From Polaromonas sp. 39-63-25 (GTDB taxonomy: Bacteria > Pseudomonadota > Gammaproteobacteria > Burkholderiales > Burkholderiaceae_C), in NCBI RefSeq assembly GCF_002278925.1, contig NZ_NCJH01000020.1, positions 1 to 53,072 of the forward strand: DNA of 53,072 bases, written 5' to 3'. This document shows positions 28,699-36,238 of this stretch, in pieces (within the stretch, counting starts at the first letter, position 1; each line of letters begins with the position of its first letter). A program made the translations under genes and the position numbers. The notes under the pieces are model-generated. The model ran no database searches. It saw only the letters and a list, made by a program, of their open reading frames with translations, and was not told where the DNA came from.

Positions 28699-28717
28699 TT
28701 ATAAATATTACTAATAA
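28699..28717 (+). promoter_or_regulatory. Possible LysR-type site over the regulator's own start
   Basis: TTAT-N11-ATAA fits the T-N11-A dyad rule of LysR-type regulators and ends at the first base of the LysR ATG. The TATAAA/TATTAC stretch inside it could also be the -10 region. There is no ribosome site before that ATG. The whole mmsA/LysR gap is 105 bp and AT-rich on this side. Confidence 0.35.
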
Positions 28718-29703
28718 TGGACATCCAGACACTCCGGATTTTTGTGGCGGTGGCCCGCGAGGGCAGCCTGTCGCGCGCTGCCGACAAGCTGGCCCTGACC
28801 CAGCCGGCCGTCAGTCTGCAGATTAAAGGCCTGCAAGCTGCCACGGGGCTGACACTGTTCAAGCGCAGCGCGCAGGGCATGAACCTGACGCGCGACGGCG
28901 CGGCCCTGTTGCCGCTGGCCGAAAAAGTGCTGGCCGCGCAGGGCGACTTCAAAAACGCCGCCGCCCGCCTGCACAGCCAGGTGCGCGGCCGCCTGCGCAT
29001 AGGCACCATCCTCGACCCCGAGTTCACCCGGCTCGGGGCCTTTCTGAAGGTGCTGGTGGAAACCGCGCCCCAGGTGGAAACGGAACTGCGCCAAGCCATG
29101 AGCGGCGAGGTGCTGGCGCAAATCGACCGGGGCGATCTCGATGTGGGCTTTTACCTCGGCACGCCGGCCCAGCCGCTGGGGGAGACCCATGATTTTGTTA
29201 AGAATCAGACTGCAGCCCTTTCCCTACAAGCGTCGGCAGCTATACATTCAGGAGCTGATCAGGCGCCCGGCCGGGTGGCACGTTTTGCCGTCCGGGAGCT
29301 GACGCACTTCACCTACCGGGTGCTGGCGCCGGCCGGCTGGGGGCCGCAGGTGCGCGGCAAGGACTGGAAAGCCCTGGCGGCCTTGCCCTGGATTGGCACG
29401 CCGCCTGCCTCGGCGCACCACCGGCTGCTGGCCAGTGTGTTCGGCCCGCTGGGTGTCGAGCCGCACCGGGTGGCGCTGGTGGACCAGGAGGCGTCCATGC
29501 TGGATCTGGTGAAGTCCGGCGTGGGCCTGAGCCTGGTGCGCGACTCGATCGCGATGCGCGAGTCGCACGCCGCGGGCCTGGTGATTGCCGACCAGGTCAG
29601 CCTGCAAAGCGTGCTGAGTTTTGTCAGCCTGAGCGCGCAGCGCGAGGCGCCGGTGGTGGCCAGTGCCTGGCACGCGCTTGAGGCGGTCTGGGGCACGGAC
29701 TGA
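28717..29703 (+). CDS. LysR-family regulator (HpdR-like) with a repeat-derived insert
   Basis: This 328-residue LysR-type activator has a winged helix-turn-helix at about 1-60 (SLSRAADKLALTQPAVSLQI) and an effector domain from about residue 90. It is divergent from mmsA and the GMC dehydrogenase, as in 3-hydroxypropionate-inducible loci. Residues about 162-180 (KNQTAALSLQ through HSGA) are encoded by the antisense strand of a 56-bp repeat copy. They interrupt the effector domain between the GFYLGTP strand region and the region before FAVRELTHF. The gene is some 20-30 residues longer than usual. The insert may sit in a loop, or may alter or abolish ligand response. Confidence 0.9.
   Translation: MDIQTLRIFVAVAREGSLSRAADKLALTQPAVSLQIKGLQAATGLTLFKRSAQGMNLTRDGAALLPLAEKVLAAQGDFKNAAARLHSQVRGRLRIGTILDPEFTRLGAFLKVLVETAPQVETELRQAMSGEVLAQIDRGDLDVGFYLGTPAQPLGETHDFVKNQTAALSLQASAAIHSGADQAPGRVARFAVRELTHFTYRVLAPAGWGPQVRGKDWKALAALPWIGTPPASAHHRLLASVFGPLGVEPHRVALVDQEASMLDLVKSGVGLSLVRDSIAMRESHAAGLVIADQVSLQSVLSFVSLSAQREAPVVASAWHALEAVWGTD
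29200..29255 (-). repeat. 56-bp palindromic repeat, copy 4, inside the LysR gene
   Basis: This copy, read on the minus strand, starts GCTCCTGAATGTATAGCTGC and contains GACGCTTGT and AAAGGGCTGCAG. It aligns without gaps to the other copies. It is antisense to the LysR gene and kept in an open frame. Being 56 bp (not a multiple of three), it must have arrived with flanking adjustment. Confidence 0.8.
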
Positions 29704-29917
29704 CTCCTTCGCCAGGTGCCCCCGGGCCCCGCCCGTCCATGCAAGCCGCGTCCACCGCGCTGTAGGACAGGGCGGAGTATGGATTGGGGACAAATGCTGT
29801 AGCGCCTGCGCCGGCCGCTGCTTTAATATGCAATGAATGGGCGGCTGTCACGCGTGTGGACCGGAGCGCCGCCCTGTTCCGCCCATCGATCCCAAGCTGT
29901 TTGCACCTATCGACCAC

Positions 29918-31072
29918 ATGCCATCTCCGGAGGACGACGCCGCGCGCGAATCTGCTCCGCACATCGACCCGCAAGACACGCCCGAAGGTGCGTGTTACCG
30001 GGTGCTGGGCCCGTGGACGGCCGCCGAGCTGACGGCCCAGCCGGCGTGGCAGGCGCTGACGCTCCAGTTGAACGCGCTGGATGCTGCGGCAGCCGGCACC
30101 GCCCTGTGGGACTTGCGCCAGATCGACCAGCTCGACCATCTGGGCGCGCAGGTGTTGTGGGACCACTGGGGCCGGAAGTGGCCCGAGAAGCTGGAGGTCC
30201 TGCCGCCGCAACGCGCGGTGCTGGACCGCGTGGCCCAGTTCAGTACCGACCGGCCCGAACCGCCGGCGCCGGGTTTCCGGGAAAATTTCCTGTCGCTGGG
30301 CGAAGGTGTTCTGAAGGTGGTGGATCACGGCGCGGACCTGCTGGTCCTGGTGGGCCGGCTGCTGCTGAACCTGATCAAGCTGGTCAAAAATCCGCGCGAA
30401 GGCCCCTGGCGCGACCTCTCCGGCCACCTGTACCACATCGGTGCGACGGCACTGCCGATCACCGCCCTGGTCGGCTTCCTGATCGGTGTGGTGCTCGCCT
30501 ACCTGATCTCGCAGCAGTTGCGCCAGTTCGGCGCCGACGCCTTCATCGTCAACATCCTGGGCATCTCATTGATCCGCGAGCTCGGGCCGGTGCTCGCCGC
30601 CATCCTGATCGCAGGGCGTTCCGGCTCGGCCATCACGGCTCAGATCGGCGTGATGCGGGTGACCGAAGAGCTCGATGCCATGCGCGTGATGGGCATTGCC
30701 CACAGTTACCGGCTGGTCATGCCGCGCGCCATGGCGCTGGCCATCGTGATGCCGCTGATCAGCGTCTGGACCACCATCGCGGCCCTGCTCGGCGGCATGC
30801 TCGCTGCCGACCTGGTCATGGGCGTGACGCCGTCCTTCTTCCTCGATGCCCTGCCCGAGGCGGTGGACGCCGCCAACCTGACGCTGGCCACGGCCAAGTC
30901 GGTCGTGTTTGGTGTGCTGATTGCGCTGATCGGTTGCCATTTCGGCCTGCGTGTCAAACCCAACACCGAAAGCCTGGGTCAGGGCACCACGGCCTCCGTG
31001 GTCACCTCGATCACGGTCGTGATTCTGGTCGATGCACTTTTTGCAGTTTTGTTCAAGAGTATCGGTGTATGA
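29918..31072 (+). CDS. MlaE-type ABC permease with N-terminal STAS-like domain
   Basis: This 384-residue membrane protein has an N-terminal soluble domain (about 20-115) that looks like a STAS fold (LWDLRQIDQLDHLGAQVLWDHW). It is followed by a YrbE/MlaE permease domain with about five helices and the conserved FIVNILGISLIRELGPVLAAILIAGRSG-type segment. It forms the channel of an MCE lipid transporter with the ATPase and MCE protein encoded next. In the canonical Mla system the STAS protein (MlaB) is separate; here it is fused. ATG 29918 is chosen because the upstream frame is GC-rich and lacks a ribosome site. A weak remnant of the 56-bp repeat may lie near 29797-29830. Confidence 0.9.
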   Translation: MPSPEDDAARESAPHIDPQDTPEGACYRVLGPWTAAELTAQPAWQALTLQLNALDAAAAGTALWDLRQIDQLDHLGAQVLWDHWGRKWPEKLEVLPPQRAVLDRVAQFSTDRPEPPAPGFRENFLSLGEGVLKVVDHGADLLVLVGRLLLNLIKLVKNPREGPWRDLSGHLYHIGATALPITALVGFLIGVVLAYLISQQLRQFGADAFIVNILGISLIRELGPVLAAILIAGRSGSAITAQIGVMRVTEELDAMRVMGIAHSYRLVMPRAMALAIVMPLISVWTTIAALLGGMLAADLVMGVTPSFFLDALPEAVDAANLTLATAKSVVFGVLIALIGCHFGLRVKPNTESLGQGTTASVVTSITVVILVDALFAVLFKSIGV

Positions 31073-31077
31073 CTTGG

Positions 31078-31169
31078 CCCCCACGTTCGCTCACTGCGTG
31101 TAGCTCTCTGCCCCCCGAGCGGGCGCTGCGCCTGCGGCCCGGCGAAGCCGGTTCCGCGGCCCCTGCTGG
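31078..31169 (+). repeat. GC-rich hairpin repeat, copy E (inside the MCE operon)
   Basis: This nearly full-length copy runs from CCCACGTTCGCTCACTGCG to GGCCCCTGCTGG. It lies between the permease and ATPase genes of one operon. Its stem-loops may stabilise or attenuate the downstream mRNA. Confidence 0.75.
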
Positions 31170-31214
31170 AAGGTGTGGGGTAACTTTTGGTGGAACAACG
31201 CTGGGGTGTGCGCA

Positions 31215-32003
31215 ATGAGTGATGCCATTGTGGATATCCGCGATCTGTGGACGGTGTTCAAAAACGGCAAGAAAGAGGCCGTCATTCACCAGGACCTGAA
31301 CCTGCGCATTGAGCGCGGCGAGTTCATGTCGCTGGTCGGCGGCTCGGGATCGGGCAAGACCGTGCTGCTGCGCGAGATGCTGGGGCTGGAAGCACCGACC
31401 CGCGGCGAGATCACGGTGCTGGGCAAACCGGCGGCCGAGCTGGGCAAGCGCGGCGCGGCGCGCCGTGTCGGCATGCTGTTCCAGCACGGGGCGCTGTTTT
31501 CGGCCTTCACGGTGCTGGAGAACATTGCCTTCCCGCTGCGCGAGCTCAAGACCCTGCCCGACGCGCTGATCCGTGAGGCGGCCATGGTCAAGCTGCAGAT
31601 GGTTGGCCTGGCGCCCGAACATGCCGACAAGATGCCCGCCGACCTGTCCGGCGGCATGGTCAAGCGGGTGTCGCTGGCGCGCGCCCTGATCATGGACCCG
31701 CCGCTGCTGCTGCTCGACGAACCGACCGCCGGTCTGGACCCGGAAGCCTCCGACAGCTTCTGCGCCCTGCTGCGCTCGCTGCACCGCGACATGGAGCTCA
31801 CCGTGGTGATGGTCACGCACGACCTGGACACGCTGTTCGAGCTCAGCACGCGCATTTCGGTGCTGGCCGACAGGCAGGTCATTGTCAGCGGCCCGCCCCG
31901 GGACGTGATTGCCTTTCCCCACCCGTTTGTCCGCCGATTTTTTCTCGGCGAACGGGGCCAGCGCGCGATGGAGCTGCTGCGCGAATACCCCTTCACCGTA
32001 TGA
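31215..32003 (+). CDS. MlaF-type ABC ATPase
   Basis: This 262-residue cytoplasmic ATPase drives the MCE lipid transporter. Walker A is GGSGSGKT (42-49), the signature is LSGGM (144-148) with the VKRVSLARAL sequence typical of MlaF/Mkl proteins, and Walker B is LLLLDEP (164-170). It pairs with the STAS-permease protein. The ribosome site is poor, and the GC-rich repeat just upstream may be why. The next gene starts after a 166-bp structured spacer. Confidence 0.95.
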   Translation: MSDAIVDIRDLWTVFKNGKKEAVIHQDLNLRIERGEFMSLVGGSGSGKTVLLREMLGLEAPTRGEITVLGKPAAELGKRGAARRVGMLFQHGALFSAFTVLENIAFPLRELKTLPDALIREAAMVKLQMVGLAPEHADKMPADLSGGMVKRVSLARALIMDPPLLLLDEPTAGLDPEASDSFCALLRSLHRDMELTVVMVTHDLDTLFELSTRISVLADRQVIVSGPPRDVIAFPHPFVRRFFLGERGQRAMELLREYPFTV

Positions 32004-32054
32004 GGTGCCTCCATAAATCCGCAGTTCGGGCGCATTGCTGCGTTGCGCGGTGCT

Positions 32055-32084
32055 CGGAATCCTCATGCACCGAAGTGCATTCCG
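32055..32084. other. Compact dyad in the ATPase-MCE spacer
   Basis: ATGCAC-CGAA-GTGCAT forms a perfect 6-bp stem with a 4-nt loop (32065-32080), flanked by CGGAA/TTCCG. The 32004-32169 spacer is GC-rich, contains no gene and resembles intergenic repeats of Burkholderiales in style, though it has no second copy here. Confidence 0.4.
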
Positions 32085-32169
32085 GTGTCCTGCGCTCCGG
32101 GCGCCTTGCACTGCATCCCGATCAACGAATTTCTGGAACCACCTCACAGAGATAGTAAGGACTTCAAAA

Positions 32170-33123
32170 ATGGAAAACAAAGCCCATGCCATCGCCGCCG
32201 GCGCTTTTGTGCTGGTGGTGGCTGCGCTGCTGGCGCTGCTGGCCGTCTGGCTGACACGCGACAACGGCGAGCGCCACCTGTACGAGCTGTCCACGCGTGA
32301 GACGCTCTCGGGCCTGCAGCCGCAGGCGCAGGTGCGTTTTCGCGGCGTGCCGGTCGGCAAGGTCGAGTTCATCGGCTTTGACCACAAGACCAAGGGCAAT
32401 GTGCTGGTGCGCATTTCGGTCGATGTCGGCACGCCCCTGACCCAATCGACGTTTGCTACCGTGAGCTCGCAGGGCGTCACCGGGCTGGGCTTTATCCAGC
32501 TCGAAGACGACGGTCCTTCTACAGAGCTGCTGGTGCCCAACGACGACGATCCGCCGCGCATCCCGCTCAAGCCCGGCCTGCTGCAAAAGCTGCTGGACAA
32601 AAGCGAAGTGATCATGGACCAGGTCGAGGCGGCCAGCACCAAACTCAACAAGCTGCTCGGCGACAGCAACCAGCAGGCGCTGATGAGCGCTGTCCAGCAG
32701 TTCGGCCAGGCGGCCGACAGCATCAACAAGGTGGCCCTGAAGCTGGACCCGGTGGTGTCTTCACTGCCCAGGCTGAGCCAGGAGGCCAGCGTCACCATGA
32801 AGTCGCTCAAGACCGCGGCCGATGATGTGTCCAGGACCGCCAACGAAGTGAACACCACGGCCGGGCGCCTCAACGCCAAGGGCGGGCCCCTCGACAAGCT
32901 GGCCGAAGGCGGTGCCGCCCTGACGGCCACGGTGGAGACCTTCAGCGCGGCCACCCTGCCAAGGCTGGGTGAAGTGGCCGAGGAAACCGCCCGCGCCATG
33001 CGTCAGCTCCGGCGCACCGTCAACGCGGTGGACGACAACCCGCAATCGCTGATTTTCGGCAACGGCCCGCCCACGCCCGGTCCGGGTGAGGCGGGCTTTA
33101 CCGCTCCCGGAGGAAAACCATGA
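32170..33123 (+). CDS. MCE/MlaD-domain protein
   Basis: This 317-residue protein is anchored by one N-terminal helix (about 8-29), with a single MCE domain at about 38-118 (VRFRGVPVGKVEFIGF, SSQGVTGLGFIQLE). A long helical region (about 150-290) follows, with a Pro/Gly-rich tail. MCE domains form hexameric rings that carry lipids across the periplasm. The helical part may form a tube or needle toward the outer membrane. AAGGA lies 8 nt before the ATG. Its stop overlaps the lipoprotein gene by 4 nt. Confidence 0.93.
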   Translation: MENKAHAIAAGAFVLVVAALLALLAVWLTRDNGERHLYELSTRETLSGLQPQAQVRFRGVPVGKVEFIGFDHKTKGNVLVRISVDVGTPLTQSTFATVSSQGVTGLGFIQLEDDGPSTELLVPNDDDPPRIPLKPGLLQKLLDKSEVIMDQVEAASTKLNKLLGDSNQQALMSAVQQFGQAADSINKVALKLDPVVSSLPRLSQEASVTMKSLKTAADDVSRTANEVNTTAGRLNAKGGPLDKLAEGGAALTATVETFSAATLPRLGEVAEETARAMRQLRRTVNAVDDNPQSLIFGNGPPTPGPGEAGFTAPGGKP

Positions 33124-33815
33124 ATCCCGTAAATGCTATCAATACCGTAGCTGCCGGCGCCCGCCAGAAAAAGGCTGGAGCCCGATTTGGCTTGATTTTT
33201 CTGGTGGCGCTGACACTCGCCGCCTGCTCGGCCCTGCCCGACAAGCCGCTGCGCGCCGCGCTCTACGACTTCGGGCCCGGCCTCCTGAACACGCCGCCCG
33301 CAACCCGGCAGGCGCCGCTGCCGGCGCTGGCACTTAGCGACATTTCAACGCCCGGCGGCGTACTCGACAACCAGGCGGTGCTGTACCGGCTGGCCTATGC
33401 CGATGCGCAGCAGTTGCGGCCCTACTCGCAGGCACGCTGGAGCATGCCGCCTGCGCAGCTGGTGCGCCAGCGCCTGCGCGAGACGCTGGGCCGCGACCGG
33501 GCCGTCTTCAACGCCGGGGAAGGTCCGGCCCTGAACCGAAGCGCCGCTCTGGGGCCGCCGCCGCGCACGCTGCAGCTGCAGCTCGAGGAGTTCAGCCACC
33601 TGTTCCAGTCGCCCGCCAGCAGCACCGGCCTGGTGCGGCTGCACGCCACGTTGGTGGAGAACACGCCGAGCGGCGAAAAACTGCTGGCCCAGCGCTACTT
33701 CACGGTCCAGCGGCCGGCCACCAGCGCCGACGCGGCCGGCGGCGTGCGGGCGCTGACCGCGGCGACCGACGCTGCGATCGAGGAGATCTCGTTATGGCTG
33801 CAGCAGATCCCCTGA
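33120..33815 (+). CDS. ABC-type transport auxiliary lipoprotein (PqiC-like)
   Basis: This 231-residue predicted outer-membrane lipoprotein has its lipobox at LAAC with C36. PqiC-type auxiliary lipoproteins dock MCE systems at the outer membrane. The domain spans about 45-230 with the VLYRLAYADAQQLRPY segment. The first 24 residues are odd: they are encoded by a 56-bp repeat copy starting at the sixth codon. They form a charged n-region (RQKKAGAR) before the hydrophobic core. The gene overlaps the MCE gene by 4 nt and the cNMP gene by 22 nt. Confidence 0.88.
   Translation: MNPVNAINTVAAGARQKKAGARFGLIFLVALTLAACSALPDKPLRAALYDFGPGLLNTPPATRQAPLPALALSDISTPGGVLDNQAVLYRLAYADAQQLRPYSQARWSMPPAQLVRQRLRETLGRDRAVFNAGEGPALNRSAALGPPPRTLQLQLEEFSHLFQSPASSTGLVRLHATLVENTPSGEKLLAQRYFTVQRPATSADAAGGVRALTAATDAAIEEISLWLQQIP
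33135..33190 (+). repeat. 56-bp palindromic repeat, copy 5, at the lipoprotein N-terminus
   Basis: This copy starts GCTATCAATACCGTAGCTGC and ends with AAGGCTGGAGCCCGATTTGG. It has the same orientation as the gene and encodes residues about 6-24, the positively charged start of the signal peptide. Confidence 0.85.
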
Positions 33816-34411
33816 ACGCCGCCGCGTCGCCGCCGGCACCCGAAGCGGCGGGCACGGGGGCACCGGCTTCCCTGGAAGACCAGTTGCGGCAGGCCGGGCT
33901 GGAAGTGCTGGGCAGCTGCCAGAAGATGTCAGGCCGCGGCCCGGGGCTGCTGCAGCACTCGGCCCTGCTGGAAGACTTCACCATGAAGGAGCTCGACACG
34001 CTCGGTGACGCCATGCTGCTGATCCGCGCGCAGCCCGGGCAGGTGCTGATCGCCGAGGGGGATGCCGGCGACTGGATGCTGCTGCTGCTCAGCGGCACGG
34101 TCGATGTGACCAAAACCACGCTGGCGAACGACGACGACCCGGACACCGCGGACAACAAGTCCCGCCTCGGCGTGACGACCGAGGGCGCAGTCCTCGGCGA
34201 AATGTCGATGTTCGACCGCGACGTGCGTTACGCCACCTGCACCGCCATCGACGCGGTGGAGGCCGCGGTGCTGAGCCGCGCCGCCATCGGGCAGCTGATA
34301 CGCCAGCACCCCGGCGTCGGCGCCAAGCTGATGGTCAAGATCACCCAGCTGCTGGCCCAGCGGCTGCGCAACACCAGCAACCGTCTGGTCCGCTTGCTGC
34401 AAAAAAGATAG
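33794..34411 (+). CDS. Cyclic-nucleotide-binding-domain protein
   Basis: This 205-residue protein has one cNMP-binding domain of the CRP type (about 55-175). The phosphate-binding cassette at about 134-149 keeps G135-E136 and R145-x-A147-T148 (FDRDVRYATC), so nucleotide binding is plausible. There is no helix-turn-helix, so it is not a CRP-like transcription factor. The N-terminus is Ala/Pro-rich. It overlaps the lipoprotein gene by 22 nt and so belongs to the MCE operon, perhaps regulating the transporter post-translationally. Its last codons (Leu-Gln-Lys-Arg-stop) lie in a 56-bp repeat, as in hemB. Confidence 0.88.
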   Translation: MAAADPLNAAASPPAPEAAGTGAPASLEDQLRQAGLEVLGSCQKMSGRGPGLLQHSALLEDFTMKELDTLGDAMLLIRAQPGQVLIAEGDAGDWMLLLLSGTVDVTKTTLANDDDPDTADNKSRLGVTTEGAVLGEMSMFDRDVRYATCTAIDAVEAAVLSRAAIGQLIRQHPGVGAKLMVKITQLLAQRLRNTSNRLVRLLQKR

Positions 34412-34451
34412 CTGTTGACGCTTGTTGGTATTGGGCTGGAGGCTGATTTGA
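34396..34451 (+). repeat. 56-bp palindromic repeat, copy 6, supplying a stop codon
   Basis: This copy starts GCTGCAAAAAAGATAGCTGT and contains TTGGGCTGGAGGCTGATTT. Positions 14-16 are the TAG stop of the cNMP-domain gene, the same repeat position used by hemB. Confidence 0.85.
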
Positions 34452-34473
34452 TTGATCTCTTGAGGATCCGGGC

Positions 34474-35514
34474 ATGAACACACCCGCTTTGCGCGGCGGC
34501 CTGCTGGCGTTGCTGGCGGCGACACTTTTCGGTGTCAGCACGCCGCTGGTGCAGTACCTGGGCCGGGGCCTGGGGCCGCTGACCACGGCAGCCCTGTTGT
34601 ACGCCGGTGCCGCGCTGGCCGGCGCGCTGCTCAGGAAAGGCCGCCAGCAGGAGGCCAGTCTGCAGCGCAGCGACGGGCGGCGTTTGCTGGCGGTGGTGGC
34701 CTTCGGCGCCGTGATCGGGCCGGTGGCGCTGGCCTGGGGCCTGCAGCGCACCAGCGGCGCCAGTGCATCCCTCATGCTGACCCTGGAGGCGCTGTTCACG
34801 GCGCTGCTGGCCTGGCGGCTTTACCGTGAGACCCTGGGCCTGCGCGTCTGGGTCGCCATGGCGCTGTTGCTGGCCGGCGGGGCCGTGCTGGTTCTGGACC
34901 AGGCCCGGCTCGGCGGGGCCCAGCTCGCCGGCCTGCTGGCCGTGCTGGTGGCCACGGCCGCCTGGGGCATGGACAACACCCTGTCACGTGCGCTCGCCGA
35001 GCGCGACCCGGGACAGGTGGTGTTGGTCAAGGCGGCGCTGGGCGCCACCGTCACGGCCCTGCTCGCGCTGGTTTTCGCCGAACCGGCGCCCGCTCTGGCG
35101 GCTGCCGCCGGGCTGCTGGCGGTCGGCGCCACCGGCTACGGCCTGAGCCTGCGCTTTTATCTGCTGGCGCAGCGGGCTTTCGGCGCGGCGCGCACCGGCT
35201 CTGTTTTTGCCTTCGCGCCTTTCATCGGTGCGGTGCTCGCGCTGGCCCTGGGCGACCGCTCGGTCAGCATGTGGATGGGCGCCGGCGGGCTGCTGATGTT
35301 GGGCGGTGTGTTGCTGCACCTGATGGAGTCACACGGTCATGCGCACCGCCATGAGATTCTGGATCACGAACATGCACATGACCACGCCGATGGCCACCAC
35401 AACCACGTCCACGTGCCGATGCCGGCAGGGCCGCACAGTCATCGCCACCACCACGAGCCGCTGGAACACGCCCATCCGCATGTGCCCGATGCGCACCACC
35501 TGCATCGTCACTGA
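34474..35514 (+). CDS. EamA/DMT-family transporter with His-rich C-terminal tail
   Basis: This 346-residue inner-membrane exporter has about ten helices in two EamA repeats (about 5-130 and 140-280). The last 65 residues (282-346) contain 25 histidines in groups such as HGHAHRH, HEHAHDH and HRHHH, with Asp and Glu between them. Such tails bind Zn, Ni, Co or Cu, so metal export or metal sensing is suggested. Most DMT proteins lack this tail. It lies 62 bp after the MCE operon, with a 56-bp repeat between. AGGA precedes the ATG. Confidence 0.9.
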   Translation: MNTPALRGGLLALLAATLFGVSTPLVQYLGRGLGPLTTAALLYAGAALAGALLRKGRQQEASLQRSDGRRLLAVVAFGAVIGPVALAWGLQRTSGASASLMLTLEALFTALLAWRLYRETLGLRVWVAMALLLAGGAVLVLDQARLGGAQLAGLLAVLVATAAWGMDNTLSRALAERDPGQVVLVKAALGATVTALLALVFAEPAPALAAAAGLLAVGATGYGLSLRFYLLAQRAFGAARTGSVFAFAPFIGAVLALALGDRSVSMWMGAGGLLMLGGVLLHLMESHGHAHRHEILDHEHAHDHADGHHNHVHVPMPAGPHSHRHHHEPLEHAHPHVPDAHHLHRH

Positions 35515-35544
35515 ACCGGATGACCTTGGTGGGCAGTCTGTTTT

Positions 35545-35600
35545 GCTATTGAAAAAGTAGCTGCCTGCGCCCGTCTGGAAAGGGCTGGCGGCGAATTTTC
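35545..35600 (+). repeat. 56-bp palindromic repeat, copy 7
   Basis: This copy starts GCTATTGAAAAAGTAGCTGC and contains AAAGGGCTGGCGGCGAATTT. It lies between the convergent EamA and MarC genes, and its last base is the last base of the MarC stop codon. Confidence 0.88.
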
Positions 35601-36238
35601 TACAGGCCGCGGCCGAGGATGGGAAACAGCTTGAGCAGCCCGCCGGTCATCACCTCGATCGCCAGCGCGGCCAGGATCAGGCCCATCAGCCGCGTCATCA
35701 CGTTGATGCCGGTCTTGCCGAGCACGCGGGCAATCGGGTGGGCCAGCGCGAAACACACGGCCGTGGCCAGGCCGATCACCACGCCGTAACCAACCAGCAT
35801 GCCGAGCTGCAGGAAGTTCTGCGCTTTTTCTGCGTAGATCACCACCGTCGACATGGTGGCCGGGCCGGTGAGCAGGGGAATGGTCAGCGGCACCACGGCA
35901 ATGCTCGCACCCATGGCGGCTTTTTCCGCGCCGTCTTCGAGTTCGTGGGTGTTCGGCTTGGCTTCGGCCGGCTGCGCGTTGAGCATGTTCATGGCGCTGA
36001 TCAGAAGCAGCATGCCGCCACCGACCTGGAAGCTGGCCAGCGAGATGCTGAAGAACTCGAGGATCTGCAAGCCCAGCAGCGCGCTGGTGGCAATCACCAT
36101 GAAGGCGCTGAACGAGGCGATGACGATGGTGCGCCGTCGCTGCTCTGTCGAAAATCCCCGCGTGTAATGAATGAAAAACGGCACGATGGCCAGCGGGTTG
36201 ACGATGGCCAGCAGGGTGACAAGCGGTTTGAAGTCCAT
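35600..36238 (-). CDS. MarC-family (UPF0056) membrane protein
   Basis: This 212-residue integral membrane protein has about six helices. Family motifs are IVNPLAIVPFF at the start and VVPLTIPLLTGPATMST in the middle. Some members transport neutral amino acids; most have no known function. The start at 36238 has GGAGG upstream and shares one base with the SDR stop codon (TGATG), so the two genes are coupled. It is convergent with the EamA gene, with a 56-bp repeat between. Confidence 0.9.
   Translation of the reverse strand: MDFKPLVTLLAIVNPLAIVPFFIHYTRGFSTEQRRRTIVIASFSAFMVIATSALLGLQILEFFSISLASFQVGGGMLLLISAMNMLNAQPAEAKPNTHELEDGAEKAAMGASIAVVPLTIPLLTGPATMSTVVIYAEKAQNFLQLGMLVGYGVVIGLATAVCFALAHPIARVLGKTGINVMTRLMGLILAALAIEVMTGGLLKLFPILGRGL

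Noticed and set aside
29797-29830. An eleventh 56-bp repeat copy (GTAGCGCCTGCGCC)
   Set aside because: Only about 14 nt match and the flanks do not align; at best a decayed remnant.
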